This document shows, one piece after another, positions 1-8,078 of a stretch of DNA of 64,000 nucleotides; position 1 is the stretch's first letter, and every line of letters starts with the position of its first letter. The stretch comes from Halostella salina (GTDB taxonomy: Archaea > Halobacteriota > Halobacteria > Halobacteriales > Natronoarchaeaceae), in the NCBI RefSeq assembly GCF_003675855.1, contig NZ_RCIH01000008.1, positions 62,001 through 126,000 on the forward strand, given 5' to 3'. The notes beneath the pieces are model-generated. The model made no database searches and was not told the origin of the DNA. It worked only from the letters and a program-made list of their open reading frames with translations. The position numbers and the translations under genes were made by a program.

Positions 1-2
1 CC

Positions 3-926
3 GGCGTCGGTCTCCACCAGCTCATCGAACAAGGCGAGGCAGCGTATGACGACCGGGTGGTCGACCACTGGCCGGAGTTTGCCGACGCGGGGTCCCGGAA
101 GGCCGAGATCACGATACGACAGGTGCTCAGCCACACTGCCGGCATCCCGTACGGCGAGTTCGATGACGAGGCCGAGAAGTGGGGCGACTGGGACGCGGTC
201 GTCCGGGCGATGGAGGAGATCGAACCGGTCTTCGAACCCGGCGAGCAGCCGGCCTACCACACGTTCAACTACGGCTGGGTCGTCGGCGAGCTGATCCGTC
301 GCATCAGCGGCCAACACGTCGACGACTACGTCGAGGAGCACGTGTTCGACCCCCTCGGGATGGACAGGACCTCCATCGGGCTAGCGGACGACGAAGCGGA
401 CGACGTTGCCACCCTTTCGGGGTTCGAACTGTTCGACCGGTGTCGCGACCCGGGTGAGGGGCTCGGCATCTCCGCCTCGGAGTCGGCGGCCGCGTTCAAC
501 GAGGAGGCTGTCCATCGGGCGGTGATCCCGGCGGGCAACGGCATCGGGACCGCGAAGGACATGGCTCGGTTCTACGCGTGTCTGGCGAACGGCGGGGAAC
601 TCGACGGCACGCGCCTTCTGGAAGCGGAGACGGTCGACGAGGCGACCCGAACCCATGCCGAGACGGAGTCCGACGGGACGCTCTCCCGCCCGGCGCGATA
701 CGCGCTGGGGTTCTGGACCGGCGGGCTGGCGAACGATATGTTCGGTTCATACAGCCGCGAGCGGATGTTCGGCCACGCCGGCCTGGGGAGCATCTTCGGC
801 TGGGGCGACCCGGAACTGAACGTCGGGTTCGCGTACGTCACCAACGGGATCCGCGAGGAGTCCTGGGAACACGCCGCCCGTGTCAGTGGACTGTCCGACG
901 CCGTCCGGTTAGCGCTGCTGGACTAA
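3..926 (+). CDS. Serine hydrolase, beta-lactamase/esterase family (5' part outside window)
   Basis: The reading frame is open from the first bases of the window, so the N-terminus, including the SxxK catalytic Ser/Lys expected for this fold, lies outside. What remains is the class C beta-lactamase/EstB-like esterase fold: the stretch reading ITIRQVLSHTAGIP, then PAYHTFNYGWVVGELIRRISG (Tyr of the YxN-like box followed by the family helix), then PLGM, and near the C-terminus HAGLGS, which stands where beta-lactamases have the KTG triad. The family hydrolyses esters or amides; the true substrate is unknown and antibiotic resistance should not be assumed. The gene ends 169 nt before the TnpB element and shows no link to its neighbours. 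Confidence 0.85.
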   Translation, partial: GVGLHQLIEQGEAAYDDRVVDHWPEFADAGSRKAEITIRQVLSHTAGIPYGEFDDEAEKWGDWDAVVRAMEEIEPVFEPGEQPAYHTFNYGWVVGELIRRISGQHVDDYVEEHVFDPLGMDRTSIGLADDEADDVATLSGFELFDRCRDPGEGLGISASESAAAFNEEAVHRAVIPAGNGIGTAKDMARFYACLANGGELDGTRLLEAETVDEATRTHAETESDGTLSRPARYALGFWTGGLANDMFGSYSRERMFGHAGLGSIFGWGDPELNVGFAYVTNGIREESWEHAARVSGLSDAVRLALLD

Positions 927-1082
927 CGCACAGCTGGCTGGGAATCTCGACGCTGTGCGTTTGTCACAGACGACTCGGCAGTACTCGTCACCTCCGGAAC
1001 TACGGCTGTCTCTCCGGACCCAACCGATCGATTCTCCTGCGTCTCATGCTTGATTCAGCCAGCTTAGACGTGCGATAGAGTC

Positions 1083-1127
1083 AACTACCCCGCCCTACTC
1101 GCGCTGGCGCGCTCGTTGAGGACGGGG
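1083..1127 (-). ncRNA. Candidate omega-RNA (reRNA) 3' scaffold hairpin at the TnpB right end
   Basis: On the minus strand the last codons of tnpB and the bases just after its TAG form a hairpin: an outer CCCCG/CGGGG stem and an inner GCGC-N2-GCGC stem. In characterised TnpB systems the guide RNA is made from the 3' end of tnpB plus the right end, and the guide is the flanking host sequence just past it, here the complement of bases below about 1080. That a guide RNA is produced here is inferred from family knowledge and the visible stem. Confidence 0.45.
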
Positions 1128-2351
1128 CTTGTCCATGAACTCGGCCTCGAACCCTTCCGGGTGGGCGGTGAATCCGTCGCTCGGCGTCACTGTTCCAGAC
1201 TTCAGGGCAAGTTGACTGTCGCCCGTCCGCCGAGACGACTGTTGGCCTCGACGGACGTACCGCATCCCGATGTTCTTCGCCGCGTTGTAGTCCGCGTTCG
1301 CTTCCGCCTCGCACTTCACGCACCGGAAGTCGGTTCGAGTCGGGCGATTCTCATCCGCCGTGAACCCACACTCGGCGCACCGCTGAGACGTGTACGCCGA
1401 ACCGACTTGCTTCACCGAGATACCCTCTGCCTCGGCTTTGTACGCTACTTGCTCGTAGAGCGTTCGGAACGCCCACTTGTGCCCCCACGATGCACCCGTT
1501 CGGTCGCGGATGTCCGTCAAGTCCTCGAACGCAATTATGTCACAGTCGTATCGGAGTGCTTCGTCTACGATAGCGTTGGACGCTTGGTGGAGTACGTCCC
1601 GAACGTAGCGAAGTTCACGGCCACTCGACCGTTCGAGCGTCCGGTGGGCGCTTCGCGTCCCGGTCTGTTGAAGTCCGGCACGCACCTTCTCAAACTCGCG
1701 GAGGTCATGAGCTAGCTCTCGCCCGCTGAAGAAGTACGCCGTGCTGGTGACGGCGAGGTTTTCGATACCGAGGTCAACCCCGAGGACCGTTCCGTCCTCG
1801 GCGGTGTTCCGCTCGGTGTCGTTCTTGGGTCGGCGAAAGCCGATGTGCAGGAAGTACTCGCCGTCACGGGCGGTGAGCGTACTTTCCGTGACGCTCCACT
1901 CGTCGGAGTCAAGATACTGTCGTTGGTAGCCATCGTCGGCGTCGGGCAGCGCAAGGTCACATCGGACGCGACTTTCCGTGGTGGAGAGGGACACTGTGTC
2001 GTCGTCGAACAGCGTCATGGTCCGCGTATCGTATTTCACGGTCGGTGCGGTGAAGGTGGGCTTGCTCACCGTCTTGCCTTTTGACCGGCGTTCGAGACAG
2101 CCGGTGATGGCTTGGGCGGCTTGGTGGGTGGCGAGAATCGCGTGCTGACTCCCGAGGTCGGTGTGTTTGCGCACGTCGTCGTAGGCGAGGGGCTGGATGT
2201 CGCTTTTGGCGTTGCACGTGCCCCATGCCATGTCGGTTGCGAGTTGGCAACCACGCTTCCACTCGGAGATGGTCTCTTCGAGGAGGTCGCATTGCTCGTC
2301 CGTAACTTCGAGACGAGTGATCGCCGTCCGACGCAGGTAGTCGTCTGCCAC
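1095..2351 (-). CDS. tnpB: TnpB RNA-guided nuclease of an IS1341-type element
   Basis: A 418-residue intact OrfB/TnpB protein. It shows an N-terminal helical region, the RuvC-like active-site blocks (GVDLGIENLAV for the first Asp, IIAFEDLTDIR for the Glu, ADYNAAKNIGMR for the last Asp) and a four-Cys zinc finger between the last two (CAEC ... CVKC). All catalytic residues are present, so it is probably active. TnpB proteins are RNA-guided DNA endonucleases that help IS200/IS605 elements persist at their site. The start is a GTG at 2351; the AT-rich TACATAAG on the minus strand about 25-30 nt upstream fits a TATA box. The TAG stop lies inside the right-end hairpin, as in other TnpB genes whose guide RNA overlaps the coding end. 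Confidence 0.93.
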   Translation of the reverse strand: MADDYLRRTAITRLEVTDEQCDLLEETISEWKRGCQLATDMAWGTCNAKSDIQPLAYDDVRKHTDLGSQHAILATHQAAQAITGCLERRSKGKTVSKPTFTAPTVKYDTRTMTLFDDDTVSLSTTESRVRCDLALPDADDGYQRQYLDSDEWSVTESTLTARDGEYFLHIGFRRPKNDTERNTAEDGTVLGVDLGIENLAVTSTAYFFSGRELAHDLREFEKVRAGLQQTGTRSAHRTLERSSGRELRYVRDVLHQASNAIVDEALRYDCDIIAFEDLTDIRDRTGASWGHKWAFRTLYEQVAYKAEAEGISVKQVGSAYTSQRCAECGFTADENRPTRTDFRCVKCEAEANADYNAAKNIGMRYVRRGQQSSRRTGDSQLALKSGTVTPSDGFTAHPEGFEAEFMDKPRPQRARQRE

Positions 2352-2410
2352 CTATTCAATGGAGATGCGAGGCTACTTATGTACAGGTGTTTGTATCCAA
2401 TACGAACGCG

Positions 2411-2466
2411 CTCCTCCCCTCCCTACTCGTTCCCGCTGGTCGCTCCTTGAGGGAAGGGGACTCCGC
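2411..2466 (-). repeat. Orphan IS1341/TnpB right-end-like repeat
   Basis: On the minus strand this stretch runs CCCTCAAGGAGCGACC, then AGCGGGAACGAGTAGGG. It matches the right end of the neighbouring TnpB element (CCTCAACGAGCGCGCC then AGCGCGAGTAGGG) in the same orientation, with the same CCCC/GGGG outer stem. No tnpB lies upstream of it: the HAD gene begins at 2516 on the other strand. It looks like a relic right end of an older related element, or a small palindrome-associated element, directly in front of the intact tnpB. Confidence 0.6.
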
Positions 2467-2515
2467 GCTACCGCTTCAGTTGAACAGTGGCCCGGATCTC
2501 CATCAACCGTTCTCA

Positions 2516-3148
2516 ATGCACCTCGTCCTCGATTACGGCGGCGTCATCGTCGAGCACGGCGACGAACGCGAACAGGCTCACGTGCTGGGCGTTGACCCGG
2601 AAACCGATCCCTATCCCGGCTGGATCGCCTACTTCGCGTTTCGTAACGGCTTCGTTCAGACCACGGCCGGGTACGTCGATCTCCTGTCGACGCTCACCGG
2701 GGCATCTCCCGAGGCGTGTCGTGAGTACGTCGAAACGACGTGGATCGATCCCGCGTTTCCCGAGGAACACGTCGACGTACTCCGGGAACTCGCAAACGAC
2801 CACACGCTCGTTCTCTTCAGCAACATGGCGCGGCCGTGGATCGAGACAGTGCTCTCGGAACACGGTGTGCTCGACTGCTTCGACGACCTGGTCGTCTCCT
2901 CGGACCTGCAACGGCCCAAACCGCACCCGAAGGGGTATTTCGAGTGCCTGCCCGAGAACGACGAGTCGGTCGTCATGGTCAGCGACGAGTACAACGAGGA
3001 CCTCATGATGGCCGAAGCGGTCGGGATGTCCTCAGTGTGGGTCGAACACGACGACGAGACGCCGTACCGTGACCCCGACGCCCGGATTTCGACGTTCGGT
3101 GAGCTTCCAGGCGTACTTTCCACGAACGGACCGCTGCACGGGCGATAG
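2516..3148 (+). CDS. HAD-superfamily hydrolase
   Basis: A 210-residue protein with the four HAD motifs in order: MHLVLDYGGVI at the N-terminus (motif I, nucleophile Asp6), LFSNM (motif II Ser), RPKPHPKGY (motif III Lys) and MVSDEYNEDLMMA (motif IV acidic residues). The helical cap between motifs I and II suggests a small-molecule phosphatase or dehalogenase-like member; the substrate cannot be told. The ATG at 2516 is chosen because motif I begins there; the frame is open further upstream, but that stretch is the orphan IS repeat and does not look like protein. The second acidic residue of the usual DxD is replaced (DYGGV), which is common in this subgroup. Confidence 0.85.
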   Translation: MHLVLDYGGVIVEHGDEREQAHVLGVDPETDPYPGWIAYFAFRNGFVQTTAGYVDLLSTLTGASPEACREYVETTWIDPAFPEEHVDVLRELANDHTLVLFSNMARPWIETVLSEHGVLDCFDDLVVSSDLQRPKPHPKGYFECLPENDESVVMVSDEYNEDLMMAEAVGMSSVWVEHDDETPYRDPDARISTFGELPGVLSTNGPLHGR

Positions 3149-3204
3149 TTCGCCAGTTCGGTTCGTTCCGACGCCCGATTAGCTTCGATCGAAGCCAAGC
3201 GTAC

Positions 3205-3702
3205 TCAATCACTCACAGCACAGCGACATTCGTGACCCTGCCGAGAGCGACCGATGACGTAGGCGTGCAGTTCCGCAGCGAGTGTGTACATGGCTTCGGC
3301 CCGATTCGCCGAAGCGAGGCCGTCCCGATAGTACGTCTTCGCTCGGTGATCGCGCCAGAGATCGGCGAGATCCGCGGCTATCGACTCCGGAAAGACGCCT
3401 GCTGCTCCCGCTTCCTGGTACACTCCCGGATGGGTGCCGGGAAGGTCGTCCGGCTGTAGCGTCCCCCGTTCGAGAAGTCGAAATTCGATCGTTCGCTCGA
3501 TGGCGACGAACGAGGCTTCGATGACGAGCGTGTAGTACGCTGCATCACGCAGTGTTTCGGCACCGTCGAGGAGGCGACAGGCTTTCCGGAGCTGGAGGAT
3601 CGCTGCGTCGTTGACGTCGAGGTCCGGCTCGATTTCGGTTGGGTGGCGGTCGAACGTCGCCTGCGCCTCGGCGACGAGCTGTTCGATCCGGGTACTACTC
3701 AT
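3205..3702 (-). CDS. HEPN-domain protein, probable toxin of an MNT/HEPN pair
   Basis: A 165-residue all-helical HEPN-type protein that overlaps the 3' end of the upstream nucleotidyltransferase gene by 8 bp, so the two are translated together. In MNT/HEPN systems the HEPN protein is an RNase-like toxin whose activity depends on an Rx4-6H motif and which is silenced by AMPylation by its MNT partner. Here the matching region reads DHRAKTYYRDG: the Arg is present, but the expected His is replaced by Tyr-Tyr. This may be a lineage-specific version or a form without RNase activity. Other roles (for example a plain four-helix partner subunit) are possible. Confidence 0.75.
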   Translation of the reverse strand: MSSTRIEQLVAEAQATFDRHPTEIEPDLDVNDAAILQLRKACRLLDGAETLRDAAYYTLVIEASFVAIERTIEFRLLERGTLQPDDLPGTHPGVYQEAGAAGVFPESIAADLADLWRDHRAKTYYRDGLASANRAEAMYTLAAELHAYVIGRSRQGHECRCAVSD

Positions 3703-4375
3703 CTACGAACACCTCCTTTCGAAGCGACTGGAGCTGTTCGCTCCCAGTTATCGTGATCCCTTCGGAGAAGATTTCACGGAGCTTTCCCCCGGCACGGCGT
3801 GCGCTCCCCGCGGACTCGACGTACGGTTCGAATTCGAATCGGTCGCCATCGAACCGCCGTTCCCGAAGTTCGGCAACGACGTCGGTAACGACGCGTCGGG
3901 CACTCGTCCGGTCGCCCTCTACAACCACGAACAGATCGATGTCGCTCTGTCGGTCAGCCTCACCACGGGCGACGCTTCCGAACACGACGATTCCGAGGAG
4001 TGCATCGATGTCGTCGGTTTCGGTCACCGCCGTCTCGACGCAATTCACGAAAGCACGGATCGGTGCGTGGAACTCCGTCTGTTCGATGGCGAGGACTGGG
4101 TCGTCTTTTCGGAGTCGGTCCGGATCGATGGAGACGTGGTTTCGTTGTGGAGTTTCGCGAACCTGAACGGCCCCGATACTGTCGAGCAGGTCGACGGCCC
4201 GCCAGACCGTCGACCGGGTGACGCCGGTGGCGTCGACGAGTTCAGGTATCGTGAACTCCGTCCGGTGTGCGTCAGCCAGAAGCCGGAGGATCTCGTCTGC
4301 AGCCCCGATGCGAAAGATATCGGTGTCCGAACCCGGATACGCGTCGATGCAGACTTTTATATCCCGTTTCGCCAT
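3695..4375 (-). CDS. HTH-MNT nucleotidyltransferase, probable antitoxin
   Basis: A 226-residue two-domain protein. The N-terminal half is a winged helix-turn-helix (ILRLLADAHRTEFTIPELVDATGVTRSTVWRAVDLL). The C-terminal half is a minimal nucleotidyltransferase of the DNA polymerase beta fold with the full active site GSVARGE-x5-SDIDLFVV. In MNT/HEPN pairs this enzyme AMPylates the HEPN toxin; the fused HTH suggests it also represses its own promoter. The start at 4375 is preferred over an in-frame start 75 nt upstream because a TATA box at 4404-4413 sits about 34 nt upstream of it. It forms an operon with the HEPN gene. Confidence 0.87.
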   Translation of the reverse strand: MAKRDIKVCIDAYPGSDTDIFRIGAADEILRLLADAHRTEFTIPELVDATGVTRSTVWRAVDLLDSIGAVQVRETPQRNHVSIDPDRLRKDDPVLAIEQTEFHAPIRAFVNCVETAVTETDDIDALLGIVVFGSVARGEADRQSDIDLFVVVEGDRTSARRVVTDVVAELRERRFDGDRFEFEPYVESAGSARRAGGKLREIFSEGITITGSEQLQSLRKEVFVDE

Positions 4376-4403
4376 GGCAGACACTGTCTGATTTTGTGCA
4401 ACG

Positions 4404-4413
4404 AAATATAAAT
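4404..4413 (-). promoter_or_regulatory. TATA box of the MNT/HEPN operon
   Basis: On the minus strand the sequence is ATTTATATTT, a near-ideal archaeal TATA box, centred about 34 nt upstream of the ATG at 4375. This predicts a very short leader. It supports the shorter start for the MNT gene. Confidence 0.65.
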
Positions 4414-4479
4414 AGATGGTGCTGCCCTGCTGTGAGTACCTCTTCGCCACGATCTGCAGATTATCTACTCCCGACTCAG

Positions 4480-5820
4480 TTACCCGGCCGCCGCTGCGGC
4501 GTCGAGGAAGATACTCACGCCCATCTCTATCTCACGGTGTGTGGCGTCCAGCGGCGGGAGCAGACGGATAGTCTGCTTGCCACAGCCCAGCGTGAGCAGG
4601 CCCCGCTCCAGCGACTCCTTCACGACGGCGTCGCGCCGGCTCGGCGCGTCGAACTCGACGGCGAGCATCAGCCCCTTGCCGCGCACGTCGACGATACACT
4701 CGGGTGCGCCGTCCCGGAGCATCTCCTTGGCCTGCCGGCCGCGCTCGGTGGCGTTGTCGAGCAGGCCGTGTTCCTCGATGGCCTCCAGCGTGAACGCGCC
4801 CATCATCGAGCCGAGCACGTCGCCGCCGCCGAACGTCGAGCCGAGGCGGTTCTTCTCCGAGGGGAATAGCTCCGACTTCGATATCGTCGCGCCGACGCGG
4901 AGCGCCTTCGCGCTGGCGATCACGTCCGGCTCGATCGGGTAGTGGTCCGACGCCCAGATCTCGCCGGTGCGGCCGACGCCGGACTGGATCTCGTCGACGA
5001 CGATCGGGATGTCGTGGGCGTCGCAGACGTCCGCCACCTCGGCCATGAACGCCTCGCTGGGGAAGCGGTAGCCGCCGACGCCCTGGACCGGTTCGAGGAC
5101 CAGGAACGCGACCTCCTCGGGGTTGACGTGCCCGCGCGGCGCGAGCATGTCGCGGAGCTGGGAGCCGCCACCGGTGAAGAAGCCGCAGTCGCAGGTCTCG
5201 GCCGAGCAGCCGCGGTCGTCGCAGAACGGGACGGTCTGGATGCCCGAGATCTCGGGGTAGTGACGGGTGTACACCTCCTTGGACTTCGTCAGCGACAGCG
5301 TGCCGAGCGTGCGGCCGTGGAAGCTGTCCTTGAACGCGAGCCCGTACTTCGCTGCCGGCGTGTAGTCGTGCGTGATCTTCATCGCGTTCTCGACCGCCTC
5401 CGCGCCGGAGTTCGAGAGGAACACGGTGTCCATCCCGTACTGGCTCGACACGTCGACCAGCTTCTCCATCAGGTGGCTGGAGCCGGGAAACGGCGCGTCC
5501 TCGGGGTCCGGCCCCGCACCGAAGTACATGTCCTGCCCGGCGATCTTCATCGGCTCGACGAGGTCGAACTCGCGGAGCTTCTCGGTGACCTTCTCGTTGT
5601 TGTAGCCGAGCGGCGCGGCCCCGATGTGACAGGTAAAATCGAGGAGGACGTTGCCGTCGACGTCCGTGACGAAGGGGCCGTCCGCCTCCCGCGTCACGTC
5701 CCAGACGAACTCGTGGGAGTACTCGCTGGGCGCGGCGTGCTCGCCGTGGAACTCGACCCACTTCTCGGCGTTCGGCCCGGGGAGCGCGTCCGCGGCCGGC
5801 TCGGCCGTGTCCCTATCCAT
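4480..5820 (-). CDS. Class III PLP-dependent aminotransferase
   Basis: A 446-residue fold-type I aminotransferase of the acetylornithine/4-aminobutyrate group. Visible landmarks: NSGAEAVENAMK (phosphate-binding segment), FHGRTLG, EPVQGVGGYRFP, VVDEIQSGVGRTG (Asp that pairs with the PLP pyridine) and SAKALRVGA (the PLP-binding Lys). Substrate preference within this group cannot be read from sequence: ornithine, lysine, GABA or broad omega-amino acids are all possible, and archaeal relatives include broad-specificity amino-acid racemases. A Cys-rich insert (DDRGCSAETCDCGFF) in the middle is unusual and could be a metal-binding or disulfide loop. It sits downstream of the BCCT carrier gene, separated by a hairpin, so joint transcription is uncertain. 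Confidence 0.9.
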   Translation of the reverse strand: MDRDTAEPAADALPGPNAEKWVEFHGEHAAPSEYSHEFVWDVTREADGPFVTDVDGNVLLDFTCHIGAAPLGYNNEKVTEKLREFDLVEPMKIAGQDMYFGAGPDPEDAPFPGSSHLMEKLVDVSSQYGMDTVFLSNSGAEAVENAMKITHDYTPAAKYGLAFKDSFHGRTLGTLSLTKSKEVYTRHYPEISGIQTVPFCDDRGCSAETCDCGFFTGGGSQLRDMLAPRGHVNPEEVAFLVLEPVQGVGGYRFPSEAFMAEVADVCDAHDIPIVVDEIQSGVGRTGEIWASDHYPIEPDVIASAKALRVGATISKSELFPSEKNRLGSTFGGGDVLGSMMGAFTLEAIEEHGLLDNATERGRQAKEMLRDGAPECIVDVRGKGLMLAVEFDAPSRRDAVVKESLERGLLTLGCGKQTIRLLPPLDATHREIEMGVSIFLDAAAAAG

Positions 5821-5966
5821 ACACGGAATACGTGTACATAGTACATTAAAACTTGTTATAGATTGGCGGAGGAGCGTCGGCTGGGGGAGTGTAGCTACAG
5901 GAAAGAATCGAACGGCACGACGGCCGACGCGGGTCGCCGGCCGGCGAGGTGGAGGACGGACTGGTC

Positions 5967-6048
5967 ATAGTGGTTGCTCTCACTGTGGACCGGCGGTCGC
6001 CCGCACCGTTACCGGCGACCATCGGTACTTGGCGAGAGCAACCACTAT
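5967..6048 (-). terminator. Long stem-loop behind the BCCT gene (shared motif TAGTGGTTGCTCTCAC)
   Basis: An exact 15-bp inverted repeat: ATAGTGGTTGCTCTC at 5967-5981 and its complement GAGAGCAACCACTAT at 6034-6048, with 52 nt between. A second perfect 7-bp hairpin lies inside the loop (GGTCGCC 5995-6001, GGCGACC 6014-6020). The right arm ends at the BCCT stop codon, so the structure forms in the 3' end of that mRNA. There is no U tract in the classic place. The left arm contains a 16-nt sequence found again at 37983-37998 behind the CstA gene. Confidence 0.6.
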
Positions 6049-7691
6049 CAGTCGTCGTCGGATTCGACGGGACCGCCGGGGCCGGACGGCGAATCGCGCT
6101 CGGTCTTCCGACTCGACCCGATGAGGACGGTTTCGTCCTGCAGCAACACCCGGCCGTACTTCGAACTGAAGTCCCTGATCAGCGAGAGCATCGCGGCGAA
6201 GCAGACGAACGCGAACGGCGCGCCGGTGATGATGACCGCGTCCTGGAGCGCGCCCGTTCCGTCGCTGCCGCCGATGATCATGAGGATCGCGGCGGTCAGG
6301 CCGAGGACGATGCCCCAGAAGACCCGGTTGATCGTCGACGGCCGCGCCTTCCCGCCGGTGGTCATCATCGAGACGGCGAGCGTCGAGGAGTCCGCCGACG
6401 TGACGAAGAACGTCGTCACGAGGATCATGAACGCGATCATGAACACCGTTCCCAATGGGAACGCCTCGAAGAGGATGAAGCCCGAGACCTCCGGGGTGTT
6501 GTTGGCGATGACGCTGCTGAAGTCGGCCGTTCCGGTGTGGTGGTACTGCAGCGCGGTGCCGCCGACGATCGTGAACCACGGGATGGTCGCGGCCGAGGTC
6601 GCGCCGATCCCGGTGAAGGCGACCTCGCGGACGGTCCGGCCCTTCGAGATGCGGGCGATGAACAGGCCCGCGAAGGGGGACCACGAGAGCGCCCACGCCC
6701 AGTAGAAGACGGTCCACGAGTTCATCCACGTCGTCCCGCCGTCGGAGCCGGTCCCCGTGTAGAGGCTCATGGACGTGAAGTCGGCGATCATGCCGCCCAT
6801 GGCCTGCGAACCGAGCAGGAGCAGGAACAGCGTCGGTCCCAGAATGAACGTCGCCCCCATGAGGATGACGAACAGGACCATGTTGAAGTTCGACAGCCGG
6901 CGGATCCCCCTGTCCACGCCCAGCACCATCGAGATCGTAAACAAGAGCGTCATCGTCGTCACCACGAGGAGGATGCCGACGTTCCCGAGGTCGATCCCCC
7001 ACTGGTAGTTGAGCCCGGCGATGAACTGGCTGCCGATGAAGCCGAGCGAGGTCGCAACGCCGCCGATCGTCGCGAAGACGGCGAGGATGTCGACGACCTT
7101 CGCGACCGGGCCGTCGAGGTTCTCCTTCCCGATGATCGGCGTCAGCGCCGACGAGACCCGGAGCGGGACGTTATCGTAGTTGTACGCGAAGTAGGAGATC
7201 GCCAGCCCCATGATCGTGAACACGGCCAGCTGGGGGAGCGCCCAGTGGAACAGCGTCTGCTGTATCGCGATCGGGATCGCCTCGCTCGTGCCGCCCTCGA
7301 CGCCGAACAGCGGCGACGGGTTGTCGTAGTAGAACAGCGCCTCCGTCGGGCCCCAGAACACGACACCTGCCGCGAACCCGGCGGAGTACAGCATCGCGAA
7401 GTACGACAGGAAGCTGTACTCGGGGTCCGAGTCCCCCATCTTGATCTTCCCCCACGGTCCGACGATCAAGAACAGCAGGAAGAGGACGATCAGGAACACG
7501 ATCACCAGCAGCGCCCAGTTCAGGTACGTGACCACCCAGCTGTAGACCGTTCCGATCGTCTCCGTGACGAGCGTCTCGTTGACGAAGAACGCGCCGATCA
7601 CGCCGACGGTCAGCAACGCCCCGAACGCGAAGACGATCGGGTCGATCTCGTCGAGGAACTCCTCGACCATCCCCTGACTTCCGTCGCTCAT
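6048..7691 (-). CDS. BCCT-family transporter (betaine/choline/carnitine type)
   Basis: A 547-residue polytopic membrane protein with about 12 membrane segments. The family signature is clear: WTVFYWAWALSWSPFAGLFIARISKGRT, which forms the tryptophan box of the substrate site and its following cytoplasmic helix. BCCT carriers import quaternary ammonium compounds such as glycine betaine, usually with sodium. In a haloarchaeon that means osmolyte uptake or use as carbon and nitrogen. The C-terminal tail is short and acidic (VESDDD), with no long osmosensing domain of the BetP kind. The 387-nt upstream gap carries its promoter. Confidence 0.93.
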   Translation of the reverse strand: MSDGSQGMVEEFLDEIDPIVFAFGALLTVGVIGAFFVNETLVTETIGTVYSWVVTYLNWALLVIVFLIVLFLLFLIVGPWGKIKMGDSDPEYSFLSYFAMLYSAGFAAGVVFWGPTEALFYYDNPSPLFGVEGGTSEAIPIAIQQTLFHWALPQLAVFTIMGLAISYFAYNYDNVPLRVSSALTPIIGKENLDGPVAKVVDILAVFATIGGVATSLGFIGSQFIAGLNYQWGIDLGNVGILLVVTTMTLLFTISMVLGVDRGIRRLSNFNMVLFVILMGATFILGPTLFLLLLGSQAMGGMIADFTSMSLYTGTGSDGGTTWMNSWTVFYWAWALSWSPFAGLFIARISKGRTVREVAFTGIGATSAATIPWFTIVGGTALQYHHTGTADFSSVIANNTPEVSGFILFEAFPLGTVFMIAFMILVTTFFVTSADSSTLAVSMMTTGGKARPSTINRVFWGIVLGLTAAILMIIGGSDGTGALQDAVIITGAPFAFVCFAAMLSLIRDFSSKYGRVLLQDETVLIGSSRKTERDSPSGPGGPVESDDD

Positions 7692-8078
7692 CCCGTTTCA
7701 CCCCCGGAGATCGGGTGAACTGGTCGACCGTGACTCCACGTACCGTTCGCCATGCTGCGTGATGGCATACCGCCACCATTAACGGCGTATACAATAAGTG
7801 TTTCTCTAGTAGCGAATCGATCCACGCATTGTGTTTACCCGATGTGAAACCGGGAAGCACGCTGCTATCGGTAAAACGGGTGTATGTCGGGCCGTCGTCG
7901 CCCGTGCATCTCACGAACGGGCGGTAACGGGAGAAAAATCCCTGCGGTTGACCACTCAAGCGACCTCTCAATATTCGCTTACATCGGGACGAACCGGCCC
8001 CGATCGATGTCAGTTCGGCGGCTCCCGGCTCCGGGGGTCCGCGGATCGCGAGCGGGGACCTTGCCGGCGACTCGTCGG
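7692..8078. other. Intergenic stretch with the BCCT promoter
   Basis: 387 nt with no convincing coding frame. On the minus strand an AT-rich TTATTGTATAC at about 7789-7799 is the best promoter candidate for the BCCT gene, giving a leader near 70 nt. No RNA gene or repeat is recognised in the rest. Confidence 0.5.

Larger units (their letters stand above)
1081..2390 (-). mobile_element. IS1341-type (IS200/IS605 group) element carrying only tnpB
   Basis: A single full-length tnpB with no tnpA beside it, flanked by a GC-rich hairpin at its 3' end (about 1083-1127) and an AT-rich promoter stretch at its 5' end (about 2372-2382 on the minus strand). IS1341-type elements have this layout; they lack their own TnpA and would need one in trans to move. 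There are no terminal inverted repeats and no target duplication, as expected for the IS200/IS605 group, so the exact ends are estimates. Confidence 0.6.

Noticed and set aside
3-926. An antibiotic-resistance beta-lactamase
   Set aside because: The fold is right, but haloarchaea lack murein and the HAG/YHT motifs are those of esterase-like members, so a resistance call is not supported.
3815-3850. A GGTTCGAATTC stretch resembling a tRNA T-loop
   Set aside because: No acceptor, D or anticodon arms can be built around it, and it lies within the intact MNT gene.
5949-7718. A 589-codon plus-strand frame opposite the BCCT gene
   Set aside because: Its product is a run of Arg, Asp, Glu and His without any fold or motif. 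It is the usual antisense shadow of a GC-rich haloarchaeal gene; the minus-strand BCCT protein explains the sequence fully.
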